This document shows positions 18,901 to 33,900 of a DNA stretch of 64,000 bases, piece by piece. Position numbers and translations under genes: made by a program. The notes below the pieces were generated by a model that had not been told where the DNA came from, searched no databases, and was given only the letters and a program-made list of their open reading frames with translations. Position 1 is the first letter of the stretch. Each line of letters begins with the position of its first letter. The stretch spans positions 1 through 64,000 of the forward strand of contig CANPYI010000005.1 of NCBI GenBank assembly GCA_947588355.1. Reading direction: 5' to 3'. Source of the stretch: an uncultured Clostridia bacterium. GTDB lineage: Bacteria > Bacillota > Clostridia > Christensenellales > UBA1242.

Positions 18901-21900
18901 AGCACGTTTATTGGACAAATCAAACTCAAGATGGACAGATTTACTTTAATGCTTTTGAGCAAAGTCAATTTTTGATAAGCACAAATGTTTTGCCGGCAGA
19001 TGCCAATGATTTGGGAATATATCCTATCTACGCGGCAAATGCACCTTTTGATGTGCAAACAATGACTGTTGGACAAAACTTTAATCTCAGTTTCACAATG
19101 TATCAAGGCGGAGTGGATTATCTTTATCTTGTGCCAAATGATATGGTTAAAAGAGCAAATGACGGAACTGAGGTGCTTTTGCTTTATCGCATGAAAGATG
19201 ACGGAAATTTGGAAGCAGTTTATGATGTGCCTGTTGACCAAATTGCACTTTATTATGATGATATTGTCGGCAATGGGGAAGATGATGAAAATGCCGGACA
19301 ATTCTGTAATTATTTCTATAATCTTGATGTTGACGGACAAACAAAATACAAAGTTTACAACAAGGACATAATTTTGAAAATTCGTGTGATTGTGGCGGAC
19401 GGTGAAAGCGATGAAACAGCAATCAGAATTTACAGCAGTGAAGAATTGAAACACATCAACACAAACTTGCACTATCAGATTATGAACGACATGACCTTGC
19501 AAGATTGGTCAAGTTTCAACGAACTGCGCGGTTCTGTTTTTGGGCTTAATCAAACAACCACTCTCACACTCACTGGCGAAAGTGAAACATTTGTCAATCA
19601 ATTGTATGGCTCTGTGCATGACCTTACATTCGTTGGAAATGTGACCGCAAAAAATCAATCTGTTGACAATCAAACAACTTATGCCGGCTTTGTTGCTTCA
19701 GTGAACCGTGGAAATATCAACAATGTTTATATCGATGTGATTTATCAACAAAACGGACAAGAAGATGGCAAATATGTGAGCAGCAAATTGACAGCAGATG
19801 CCTCTTACGTTGGTGCTCTGGCGGGAGTAAACTACGGAGCAATTTCAAACGCTACAATTGGCGGACTTTCGGTGGAAGCAACAGCATCTTTTGTTGGAAG
19901 TCTTGTAGGCAGAAATGAAGGAAGTGTGACAAACTGTGCTGTGGAATTTTACAAATTTGCGGACGGAATAAACAAAGTTGTTGTAAACAAGGAAGGCACA
20001 AACACCTTTGCCGGCGGACTTGTGGGTTTTGCAACCGAAACAAGCACTATTGAAAGTTCTTATGTCTATGCTTATCCTCTTGAGGACTTTGACAATGAAG
20101 GCACAACAAAACTTTTTGAGGCAGATACCGTTGGTGCTTTTGCAGGTCGAGCAGAATCTGGTGCAAAAGTAAGCAAAAGTTTTGCCTATATTGGCAGTGA
20201 AAAATCACCATGTGAAACAGGTGAAAACTTCAATTTGACAAATAGTTACATAACATATTTTGAATTACAAAATGGCGTTGCAAATATTTCCACAACAATC
20301 TATGATGCAGAAAATTCAAGCGTAACACTCACAAAAAATGATATTCCAAATCAAAATGACGGCTCAGAAAATTGGAAGAGTCTTGTTGAAAAACTTGATG
20401 GTGAGGTTTGGCAGTTGCAAAGCATCGACAGCAAAGTGAACTTTGGCTTTATGTATTTGCGTGACCTTACACAAACACTTTCTATTTCAACCGATTCTCT
20501 TGTGATAAACACTGTCGAAGGCCACAGCCAACAAGTCGGCGCTGACAAAGGCATTTTGTTTGTGTATGCGCCTAACGCCGTCATCAGTGATGAAGCAGAG
20601 CAAGCACACCTGAATGCTTTAAACACCATTTATTTTGAAGATTTGTTTGCCATTTCTGGTCATGAAGAGGGGCTGTCCGAAAAAGAAGCAAGAAGTTTGA
20701 TTGTTTCTTGTGGCAGACAACTTATCGTAAACACAACCTCAATAAGATTGACAGAAAGACAAACCACAGCATTTGATCTTTCAGTTCGTTCAAAAATGGA
20801 CCTTACAGCAATAAAGAAGTTTAAAGTTGTTGTTTTAAACAATTTGCCAGACATTTCAACAAAAATTGTGCCTCAAGACGAATATTTAAGCGAATTTGAA
20901 ATTCAAAATGGTCAAACCATACTTTTGCAAAAGGGCAGTCAATCAAACGTTGTCTACACTTTGGACGACAGCATTTCGCTCAATGGAAAGGTTTATTCTT
21001 CGGAGGATACCACCGTTTATCAGATTGGCAGCAAACCTGTTGACAAAAATATTTCTCTTATCCAAAAAACAAGCACTTCTTTGCTTTTGACAGGTGTGGA
21101 AAGTCACAGTCAAGGCAAAACAAGTCAAGTGGAAACTTACTTGACTATTCAAGGGCTGGAACAAGACTACGAAGATGCCGTTCAAAGTGTACGCACATGC
21201 GATTTTTCAGTGTCTGTTTTTGACGGAGCAACAGGAATCGCTTCTGATGCCACCACATTTGACATGATAGTCGGTGACCATGCCGTGTTTAATATCACAC
21301 TTGCAACAGACAACCAAAATGACAGTCTGCTTTTCACCTTGACAAACAACAACATAAGTCACACTTTGACAGATGAAAACAGTGTTCTGTTTGCACTTGA
21401 TGACCAAATTGATTTGTCTGTAAGTTGGAGTAAATCACTTGTTTCAGAGGGGGTTTACAATTATCGTGTGATTGTGAAGATATCCGAAGAAACAAAACAT
21501 CTTGTGGAAAAAGACATAGAAAATTTGACTCTTACAATAATGCCACTCAGTCAGCAAAACAACGAAAGATATCGCGTTTCTGTTGATTTTAATATCCGCA
21601 CACAAGAAGTTGAAAATGTGTTTTTGAATGCTTATTCTATAAGCAGCAGAATAATAAAAAATTCAACGATGTATTACAGACTTTCAAGCACGGTTGTAAG
21701 TTCTTTGATGCCGTCGTCTGATCTTATTCTGACGGTCAACATAAGTCCGGCATACTCTCATATGTCCCACTTTGATTTGACATTCAATGCACCAATCAAT
21801 TCCGTCATCTTGTCAAAACTTTCCAGAAATGCTTCTTATGGTTTTTATGTTGACACAGCCAACACAACAAGCATTGCAAATGGCATAAGAGTTTATTTGA

Positions 21901-24900
21901 CAAACGCCGACAAACAAGGAAACGGGGTGTTCTATTTCCGCGTTTATGCTTCAAGTGAAATTTCAACCAACACCGATTTGATTTTCACCGCAACAACGTT
22001 TACCTCTCAATCTTCTGACGGCACAAAAATTGGTACAAAATTGTTGCACGTAAATTATGTGCCACAAGCAGATATCTCAATCGAAGGAAAATCGACATTC
22101 TTCCTTGCAAAAGGTGACAGTGCAACTGTCAGCGTGAAACTTGGCCTTGATGAAAGTTTGTATGGCTTGTCGCTTGAAAATGAAGGACAAAATATCTCCT
22201 TGAGCAGATGGAGTGAACCTACACTTCACGGAACCTACAAAGAGTACACTGCAACATTGAGTGCCGGAATAACAGCAAAACTTTCAGACGGAAAAGGCAC
22301 GGGCATTTTCTATGTTCAAGCACAAGTTGAAAAGGTGATAAATGGTATTCAACGCATTGAAAATTCAAGAGTGACTGTGTTCTTGGTTGATTTTGCTCTC
22401 AATTTTGCCTATGATGACGGAAATGAAGATTCAAACGAATCAATCAGCAGTGGTGTGACATTGGCATCGGGCTCAGCGCACGAAACTTATACTGATGGAA
22501 GAACATATGACACATTTTACACTTATATTGGTGGAAAAGATCCATTGAGATTCAACTATTCTCTGCGTCCAGAAGAATATGTTTATGACCAAAACGACAA
22601 CGAGCAGATTGCAGAAGCTGATCGTTTGCGTAAACTTCGCGCCGACTTCCAGCAATCCAACGCTTATGAAGATGATGACGCACGTTATTACATAAACCAT
22701 CGTTTCAACTCTACAACAGGTGAATATGATTTAAAAACATTAAAACAACAACTTTATTATATCAACGAAAATGGTCAAGAAGTGGCTGTTTACAACGAAC
22801 AATATGGCTCGTTTGTTCCAAATCAGACCGGACTGTTTGATATAACTGGAGACAGAGACAATCAAAATATTGTCAATATCACCGGTTTGAAAATGGGCAG
22901 ACAATTGATGAGATTGAAGACATATTTGTCATTTGCAGGCAGAGAAATTGTCAGATCATATACATTTTTGATAAATGTTTCACCTTACAACGATGCTGAT
23001 GAAGAAACTCCAACAAGAATCTATACAGGTGAAGAATTTGAAAATTACATCAACAATTCTCAAGTTGCTTCTGATTACATTTTGATGAATGATATTGTGC
23101 TTACAAATCACAAACCTGTGGACACAAGCCTTATCAAAAGCCTTGACGGAAACGGCTACACGATTCACCTCAACAGTTTTGCAACCGACGATGAAGCGGG
23201 CAGCACATTAAACTTGGCACTATTCACAACAGTCACAAGCCAAACAACGCTGAAAAATGTCCGCGTGAATGTGTATGGTGCCACTTACACGGCAAACATA
23301 AGACAGCACAAAACAGTTCGTGTGGCCGGCTTTGCAATAGTGAATGAAGGAATTATTTACAACTGCGAAGTTGTATCCTATTTCAGCGAGCATCAAAATG
23401 TTCAAAAGTCAACAAATGGCGTGGTTGTCACCTACACAAACGGAATCGACAACAACGTGAATGTTGAGCCATACTTTATGACAAGCCGTGACGATGTTGA
23501 AAGCGAAGTTGCTGGATTTGTGGTCGAAAACAACGCATCAATCGTCAACAGTCGTGTTGGTGGCAGCAGTTTTATGCATATCGTCGACATTGCTGGCACG
23601 AATTACATCAAAAAAGAGAATACGGACATTTTCACTTTGCAAGGTCAGGGCAGTGTGGGCGGCTTTGTTGTGACAAACAACGGCAATATCAGCGCTTCTT
23701 TTGCCTCAAATATCCAAGTCAACAATCAGATGAAATCAACAACTTCTATCACCGCGGGATTTGTTGTAACAAACGAAGACAGCGTGCAAAAAAGTTATGT
23801 TGAAGGAAAAGGAGATGGAGTGGCAATTGCAAATGATTTGTCCTCCATCAACACTGTTGGTTATGCTGCCGGCTTTGTTTATGAAAACTCTGGTGAAATA
23901 AAGAATTCTTACTCAAACATCTCCATAGAAAACACCATTTCAAAGCCAACATACGCTGCAGGCTTTGTTTACATAAACACCGAAGACGGAGCAATTTCGC
24001 TTTGCTTTACTGCAACCAAAATTTTGAAAGATGATATCGACCAACTTCCATTCTCGGGCGTTGACGACAACAATCATTCTCTTAACAGCGGGAACATTGA
24101 TTTTTCCTACTTCTACAACAGTGTGAATGTTGATGATACAAATCAAAACAAATTTACAACTGGGGCAATTGCTGTAAGCGACTTGAAAAATTCGCCAGAA
24201 AGTGTTTTGTATGGCTTCAGTTTTGCTTCTGACGAAGATTCCTATGACGGAATTTGGAAGCGAAAATCCAATGGAATTACACTTGTCAGTGCAAACCATA
24301 TTGCTATTTCCAACAGATATGAAGTTCAAAATGGTGCAATTGTCAATTTGCTTTACTACAAAACACTTTTGGACGCTGACACACTTGAAATGATTGATAT
24401 CAATTACGGAAGCCAAAACAACCCTATTATCATAAGAAATGCAAGTGATTTTGCTATGGCCACAGGCAGGGCAACCTCACGCGAAATTTCTGCATATCGC
24501 GAATATTACAATGACGACGAAGTTTTTGGAACTTACAGAATTGTGCAAGACATCGACATGACCAGCATTTATCAAAATGTTGATGACGAAATTGAAACCA
24601 CAACAACAGTCAGACTGACAACCACAACAAAAACTTTCTATGGCATTTTGGACGGAAATGGATTTGTAATTCAAGGACTCAACCTTGTCAGCCATGATGA
24701 ACAAAACAGCAGCACGGTTGAAAACTATGGCTTGTTTGCAAAAATGCAAAATGCCGTTGTCATGGACGTTGACCTTGTTGTGTCGGCTGTATTCAACGGA
24801 AACAGCAATATTGTTGGAACATTGGCAGGGACTGCCATTGACTCGCGCATAGTTGCAATTTCGTTGCAATTGGAGGAGTCAACAAGCCGTATCGAAAACA

Positions 24901-27900
24901 ACATCTTTGGCATAAACATTGTCGGCGGTGTTGTCGGTATGATTTTTGGCGAAAGTGTCATTCAAGACGTTCACGTGCAAGACATAATTGTTGAATCAAA
25001 CTTTATGGCAAGCAAAAATTTTGAAACGTCCAACAAACAATACACGTCACAACTTCGTGGAAACGTTTTGAGTGGAAGTTCACTTAAATCAAATGTGGAA
25101 AAATTGTCCTATGCGGGCGGAATTGCGGGCTATGTGGACATTTATGAAAAAGTGAACACAGATTATGTCAAGTACAAGAGCAAGTTGGATGCAAGCGACT
25201 ACAACATTGCCACGGTGAGTGCAGAAAATTCCGTCAACATTTATGGCGAAATTGTCGGTGGCTTGTTTGGATATGTGGGGGATTCCACATATGTTTATGA
25301 TGCATCGGTTGTGCTTGATGCCAACATGAGTTTGGATAACCCTTCCTATATCACATCAAAAAATATGTTTGCCGGTGGTTTGATCGGTGAAAACTATGGC
25401 GGACTGTTTGGAGTTTATGCAAGATATTCTGATGAACTTCAGCAAATGATAGAAGAAACGGGTGCGGAGAATGTTGAGTCAACAAATGGCGCTCAATACA
25501 GATATTACAGAGGAAACGAAAATGTTGAACGTGGTCAACAGACTATATTCTCGTACGGCACGGAAGAAGGCAGCGAACAAATCACAAACAATCCTTTGTT
25601 TGTTGGTGGATTGGTCGGGTATATGGGCGGCGGTTATATCAGCACGGCATACAGCAAACTGAACGTCATTTCCAACTCAGAAAACACACTTGCTGTCGGT
25701 GGAATTGTTGGCGTTGTGTCAACTGAAGGCACAAAAATGTACTTACTTTCAAATGTGCAAAACGCAAATGTTGAGGTTTATTTGTACGAGGTTTATGCCT
25801 CTGGAGACCTTTATATTGATTCAAACAATACAAACAGGTCAAATGGCGGAATTATTGGTGCGATTTTTGAAAGAGACAATGTTGCTCCAAAGATTGCTTT
25901 GAAAAATGTTATGGCTTTCAATTATTTGTCTTATAGAGATGGCATTTTGATCGGCGATGAAGTTTATGGTGAAGACCTAACAAGCAAAAATCACTTTATG
26001 TTGATAGGAAAAGTACTTAAGTCAGGTATTACCGTCGTAGAAGAAACAGATTTGCAAAATATATCCAATCTTTATCCGTTTATCGTAAACAGCGAAAACA
26101 ATTACTATGATCCAAACAGCAGACGAGATTACGTAAGCAACCAGGGTTCAAAGACGGTCGGCGGCTTTAAAGAAGTTGTGACAAATGGAACAATAATTGA
26201 ATTGGCTCCGTTTGGCTTTATTGCTCAAAAAACAGATGACAACAAAGATGCTTTGGAAAGTGTATGGAGCGAAAAAATTGCACTTGTTGATGGAATGGGC
26301 AACGAGGCATATTCAACAATGGAATCGGCATATGCCAATCTTTCAAGATGGTTTTTGCTGAACGACTGGAACAGAGAATATTGGACTCACACGCGTGACA
26401 AATTGTATCCAGACATTATGTTGTTCCCGCGAATGGATATTTTGATTTGGGATGTATGGAACACTGCAGGTGTTTTGGAAACAATGCGAAAACAATCTGA
26501 CATAACCGTTGTTTTGCGTGGTAAGGTATATGACAGCGAAGTTGATATTCAATATTCCGACATTGATTTACGCAATTCAGGAGATGCTGCTGAAACTTTG
26601 CAGAACTTTTCGGGCGAACTTATTTCCTACTATGAATATGTTGACGGAAACTTTGACGGCAAAATATCAGCCACGCAAGGAAAATATGAAAATGGCAAAC
26701 TTATTGGTGGAGAAGTTGATAAAGATTATGCCGGACTTATCTTGGACAGATCATTCTTGCGAAACACTGAAAACGGTGTTCGATTTGAGGGCATCACATT
26801 CTATCTGTGTAGTGCAACCGGCAAAGAAAATATCGATTACAGCATAATTTCTTCCGACAGTGCAGTTGAAAATTCTGTTTTCAGAAATTGCACGATTGTT
26901 CTTAACGAGAATGTTGATTTGCAGTCTGATTCCACAGAGCAAGAAAGCACCGGTGTTGGAATTTTGGCGGGAAGCATCGAATCATCTTCTTTGAACGGAG
27001 TGAAACTCGTTGCAAGAAATGACGCAACTCAGATAAATATGACACACAATTTTGATTCCGAATTAGATGCTCCTACATCGTTTGAATCTAATATAGGTTT
27101 GCTTGTCGGCAGTGTTACACAAACCTCTTCGCGCACAAACATCACTGTGCAAAATTTGAGCATTGTGAGCGAAGCCAGAGATAACAACGACCAAACAGTG
27201 CCAGTGACATTGAATGTAACTGTCGATGGCAGCAACACAAAACCAACTTCATTGAATGTTGGTGGTTTGATAGGCTCAATCTCTTCTGGCACGGAGGCAA
27301 ACCTTGCAAATGTTGATGTCGGCTTGTCAGAAGTGCAAAAACTTGAGATTTCTGTCTCTGGAACTACAAACACTGCAAATATCGGCGGAATGTACGGCAG
27401 CATTCAAAGTGCTACCGCCGTGTCTTATTTCCCTCTTTCCGAATCGAGCAAACAACAGTCCGATGTGACAATCTATCTCGGAAGTTTGGCTGGGGATAAG
27501 AAAACGGACAAATCCTTTACGGTTGAACGAAAGAACGACACCGATGCAAAAGGCGAACTTTCTGTCGCTTTGGCAATAGGAAAAATCAATAGTTCACCTT
27601 TGCAGACCTTCAGCGATAGCGAAGAGAACAATGTTGTTCTTACGGGCGGAATTTATCAAACATCAACAACGACTGCAAGTCCGATTTCTTACATAGGCGG
27701 TTTGGTTGGCAAGACAAATGCCAACATCAATCTGACGAGCCTTGATGTTGACCTTAAGATTGGAAAATTGTTGAAATCAGAAGATGGCACGCAGATTGTA
27801 AATGACTACTTAGTGAACTCAGATGACGAAGAAGAAACAACTATCTTCGAAGAAAATTCGTACGAATATAATGTGACGCCATTTGTTGTTTCCGGAAATG

Positions 27901-30900
27901 CAGATGACTCTGTTGGCGGCATAATCGGATATGCAATGAGCGGAGTGCAAACAACCATAGCGGGCACAACAAATGTCAGCGGTATTTTGGACTTGAAAAT
28001 TGCAGGCACAAAACTTGACGGCGCTGAAACAACTTCAACTACCAACGTAGAATATGCATCTGTAGGTGGTGCTATAGGAAAATTTGGCGGCAGTCTGACG
28101 ATGGCAAGCACTTTCACCAACACAATGGATATATCTGTTGTCGGCTCAAATGCTGATTCTGATAATAATGGCAAAATTTCAACAGAAGCGGCATATGTTG
28201 GCGGTGTTATCGGTTGGATCATGAGTCCTGCCTCAGAAACAAGGTCAATTTCAATTGCAGGTTTCAACGAAAGTTATATCACTTACACCGGCACAGTTAT
28301 ATCAAATATTTTCAAACTTGAATTTGGCGGTGCAATTGGTTTCGTTGATATGGACGATATCAAAAATTATACAAATTCTCCATTCACAATTTCAGATGTT
28401 GTGTATGGCGGAGCAGTCAAGGTTTATGGCAATAACATCAATGGTGGAATGGTGACCACTGGCGGTGTTGTCGGCGAATTTACTATTCCGACAAATGCAA
28501 GCGATTTATCTGTACTTGACAATTCAAGCGTGTCCATAAGCAACTCAATGACTTATGGCGATGTGTTTGTAAACTACAAAAATGACAATACAGACAAACT
28601 TGACACCTACTACTTTGGCGGAATTGTTGGCGGTGCTGCACAAATCAATATTCAAAATTGTGCCACAATCATGACCTCTTTCAACAGCAGAGTGACAGAT
28701 GATAGCAGCGAAGGACAAAACTTTACAAACGCCAATTACAATGTTTATGCAATTGCGGGCGCAAACAGCGAAGTTGTAAAATATGACGGAAATAAATATT
28801 CTTCAGTTGCATGTTTGGCATATCAAATTGAAGAAGGAAACAGCGATTTGCCTTATGGAAGTGCAAGTAACTATGCCGGATACTCGTCATACGTTCCAAA
28901 ATATGGCGAAGACGCAAATGTTTTACAAGGCGATGTGAACAAGTTGTCCACAACTGAAAATATACTTAGTTCATTCAACAATGTTCCACGAGATGACCAA
29001 GCAGGCTCAAAATTATATCCAAGCACAATCAGTGGGAACACACAACAAATCACAGCAGAAAGTTTTATAGGCAGCACGCACAACATAAAATGGGTGGCTG
29101 TGACAAGTGTTGGTGCAGATGCAAGAGAAAATCGATTTGTTGTCGATGACAATTTGACAAATATTGTCGTTGTTGGAAATGGCTTGACACTGAAACTGAA
29201 AGACACCCGTGGCAAACAGGGCGAATTGACTGAGATTGATGCTGACTCTGGTGCATTTGTTGGGTCAATGGGAGACAAGACAGTTGGCAATACAACTGCA
29301 GCAAACTTCAGTGTTGTTTCCGGATTTATGTTTGACCTTGATATTGAAGTTGACGTTTCAGCAGGGGTATCTTACGGCGGAGTTGTTGGCTCAACATATC
29401 AAAACTCCTTCCTTTACGCAATTGGCGTAACGGGAAATATTTCTGTCGGCGCAAAAGAAGGAACTACACATACTGTCAATTTGGCAGGACTTGTTGGAAA
29501 TATGCAATCCGGCATGATAAATGAGTGCTTTGCCAATGCAGATATCACTTATCGTGCTGGAGTAGGCGGCACAGTTTCGGGGATTGCCAATGTCGGAGAA
29601 TACAACACTCTTATCAAGGCGACATATTCTTCCGGAGAAATCAAAACATATTCACAAGCAAATATCTTCACTTTTGCGAATAGGCTCGTTGCGGATGGTA
29701 AAAATCCTATTTCCGACCTTGTTGACGTATATTCCACAACACAAGTGAAACAGTCTGTTATGGAAGGCAAAAATCAGACACCATCTTTATTGGCAAACGA
29801 CTTCAAAGAATATAGGGCATTCAATGCAAGTTATGCTGTAGAAAAAGATAGACAAGAAATTGCCAACATGTCAGTGGGCTATGACACAACAAACGTAGAC
29901 AACTTTAAGAAATTAAATTCTATCACAACAAATGGCAACGGCAGTGAAAGTCCTTGGTATTTTTCACCGCTTACAAACAACGGTTATGCGACACACGGCT
30001 TTGGTTTCTTGAAAAATATCACCACATATACGCGTGAACAGACAGAAACAAATAAAGATGCGATAAGTAAAAACACTACCGTTATTCCAGAGTATAAGTA
30101 CACGCCTATCTCTTATCGGGATGCACTTTTGTATGGAGAAAATGGGACAAACGGACAACAAGAAAATCTTGAATGGTTTTTAGGTGTGCCAAATGCTGGC
30201 AAGTTTGTTCAGTTGCAAGGGACAGATGTTAGCAAACAAAATTACAATTTTGTAGTTGAACATGACATCGACATGGAACCTACATCAGTGGCTTCCAAAG
30301 TAAATAATGTAGGCAGAGATGGTCTTATCCTTGATGGCGACAACCACACCTTGAATTTTGCATACACCAAGGACACTTATTTGGGGGCTGCACTTTTTGG
30401 AACATTTAATGGCAATGTTGAAAATTTGAGAATTCAAGACATCAATGTCAGTGGGCAAGCAACCTTGGCAAACACATTAAATGGAAACCTGATAAATGTC
30501 ACCGTGATTGGCAATCTGACAGCAAGCGGAAGCACAATTGGCGGAATTGTTGGCACACTTAATACCACAAATTCTATTGGTGTAAACTCTTTTGTCAATA
30601 TCACGTCCACAAGCGGCGGAGTTGTCGGCGGCATTGCAGGAAAACTTACAAAACAACAAGACTCAACGACAACGCAAGGTTCAATTTTGTCTTATTCTTC
30701 CAATGCGGGACAAATTATTGTGACTGGAAGCGGCACCGTTACTGGAGACGATGGAAAAAAATTATTAACATTTAAGCCTATCGATAAAGATGGAATAGAA
30801 ACTACTGACGGTCTATATATCAATGCCATTGCGGGCGGTTTGGTTGGCGTGGCTGGAAGTGGGTCTTCTATTTCAGAATCGTATAACGCAAACGCTGTTT

Positions 30901-33900
30901 TGAGCGGATTTACAGACAGCACAAATGCAAACTATCTTGCGGGCGGAATTGTCGGCTATGCAAATAGTGCAACTGTTGGAAACACTTACAACACCGGCCT
31001 TGTCGGTGCGGGAAATTATGAAAACAAGCAATACGCTTTTGCGGGCGGAATTGTCGGCTACGCAGACAGCGGCACAGAAGTGTCCAACAATATCAACGAC
31101 GGTGCTGTTCAAGCGATTGGAGATATGCCTAATCCTAATGCGAACAACGATGCGAACAACGATGCGAACAACGACATGAAATTTGGCAGGGACTACACAT
31201 TTACTGTAAAACAAACTCAAGGAGAAGATGAAAATCAGATAAAAGAATTAAAACAAAACTTCAAAACGCTCAAATTTGAAGTCACTCTGACATACAATCC
31301 GGGCAAAAACAGACAAGTTTATGCTTACGGCATTGGCTTTATGAGTTCAGGCGATGGTTCATTTGAAGGCAATTACTCGTCGGAAAATAACATCAAAAAC
31401 GATGGATGTATCGGACAGGTTTCCGAGACTCAAACAATGGAATTTGACCGCAACAAAGTTTTTGGATATAGCGATACAGAATTGGCAAATCGAGACAATA
31501 ACGGAACAATACAAGGCAAAACTCCATACGAACATAGCACTAGTGAATTAAACGGCCTTGAAAACATCTGGGCGGCATTCACACTTGGCATATCGGATAT
31601 GGAAGATTTTGCAAACAAACTGTACGCAAACGGATATGATTCGTATGGTTTTCCTATCCATGTTTACAAAACAGACACGATGTCACGTCAGTACGGCAAA
31701 GTGGAAAACATAGATTATACTTTCAAAAATCTTGGAAAGGGTGAACAAAATCTCACGACTACAAAGAACTTTTCAGTTGTCACCAACGATATTTTTGCCG
31801 AATGGGCACAAGGTGTTTGGACAACTGCAAGCAACGGAGGATGGAACGAGTCACCTGTTTACCAGGGAATTTTTACAAAGACGAGTGACGGGTGGAAAAC
31901 TGGAGATAACCAATGGGGTTACAACATTGCAGGCTCGGTGGATAAAAATGATATGAGCAAGGCCAATAAGGATAATTCTGGATGGGGTGTTGATGCATAC
32001 ACGCCAACATTCAACTACAACAATGCTGCAAACAACTTTTTGGGCAAAACAACTGGGTGGTATAACAGTACAGACAAATGGAATTGGACAGGAGACGAAA
32101 ATGCAAAGTGGAATGACCTTCCACTTGATGGTGGTTTTGAGGATGTTAGAGCCCACAAAGATGCCGTGTTTAATTATGAAGACTTTTTGTTGAAGCAAAC
32201 TTCAACATATTATGCTGCTGCAGCATATCAAGGTTATGACAAGATTTTGACGGGTGAGAATTTGAATAATGTTGAAGGAAATACCAATTTTGGACTCGTG
32301 GCATATAAGGCGCAAAAGTCAAAAATTGATAATGATGAAAATTCTTCCGAAGATATCAACACAAAAATCCAAGAATTAAATGAAAAGGTTGAATCAACAG
32401 GGGACACTGTCACCACCACAGTAAATGGCAAATTGACGGCTGTTGTTGAAAAAGGCGAGAATTTTGTTGGTGCCCTTACTCCACATCAATACACTGGCAC
32501 TGCCACATTCACTGTGAAAAATCTTGACACAAATATTTCTCGAAACAACTTTTCTATTGAAGGTGTTGCCGCAATTTTTGAGACACCTCAATTGACTACT
32601 GTTGGAGATACAACCACTGTAACGGTTGATTTTACCGCATATTCAACTAATGCGTTGCAAGATGGTGAAAACCTGGAAGTAATCTTCAATTATTCCGCAC
32701 AAAAGGAAGTGCATATAAATGTCAGCAATGTACGTCAAGTGGGAAACGATGCATATATTTTGCTTAATGATACCGAGACTTTTGGCAGAGACCTTGTTGA
32801 AAGTTTGAAAGATGAATCAGATGATCAAAAAAACGAGGCGTATATACTCAATTCGATAGGTTTGTCAACTGGAGAATCATGGAGTGGAAAAAATGCCACT
32901 ATAGGTTGGCTGGGGGCATCAGGTGACATCTCAGATATAAATGGCTTCACAGATATGGGATATATCAAAGCACCAAGCGACGTTTCTGCGGATAATCTTT
33001 ATGGCAAAACTTTGACTATTGATTATTCTCAACACACAACCACGTCTGTTGATGTCACACTTTCAACTGAATCTGGCGGAAAGTCTGTTAATTTTGCAGG
33101 TGATCCTACTTCAATCAGATTTGAGGGCTTTAAGAAAGCGGACGGTGACGAGATGTCAAGACTAAACAGCAAACTTTCAGGAACAAACGAAAAAACTTTG
33201 AAACTTTCCGATCTTAAAGAAGTTTTCTATCCGTCAAGTAGTGTTGAGAGTCACAATAGTGAAAAAATTGCCATAGGTCCAAGTGACGAAAAATATGGTA
33301 TTGTGTTTAGTGGATCGTGGAAACTTTACAAGGATGGACAAGATGCAACTCAAAATACAATAACAACCGATGAAGGTTTGACGTTGACGATCGAAAATGA
33401 CAATTTGAAAATATCCGGAACAGGTGCATCGGATTTCAATTTCGACGGATTTGTTGCATATTACAACCTTAAAGATATCAGAACGAATGTTACAACCAGC
33501 CAAACAAAAACCAATTCAATATCGCCGCTTACGATAACTTCAACATATGTTATTGAAGAGAAAGAGAATTTTGAATTGCATAATGAACAGATTGATTATA
33601 TGACATATAGTGGCAGTGATTTTGATACAGATAATCAGAGTTTTGCAAATTCACAAGTAAACAAACATTTTGGCATTGATTTTTACACCAAAACTGCAAA
33701 CTTTGAGCATAAGTTTGCAAGTTGCTCACTCTCCACAACCGAAGATGTTGGCGTGGAAATCCGAGATAATGCTAACAATGTGGTCGCCGAGACATATGTT
33801 TTGAGTGGTGAAAGATCTGAACTTAGACTGTCTGCAGGCACTTACAACTTCAAATATTTCAAGACTGGATACAACAACAAGTTTGATTATCTTACATCTG

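Noticed and set aside
18849-19502. 217-aa minus-strand ORF inside giant gene 1 (and many similar antisense ORFs)
   Set aside because: Lies antisense to a strongly supported coding frame; no SD or recognisable domain. Antisense stop-free stretches are expected in such a long biased ORF.
31138-31173. Possible CRISPR-like short repeat
   Set aside because: 12-bp direct tandem repeats without spacers, in frame within a CDS; not a CRISPR array.
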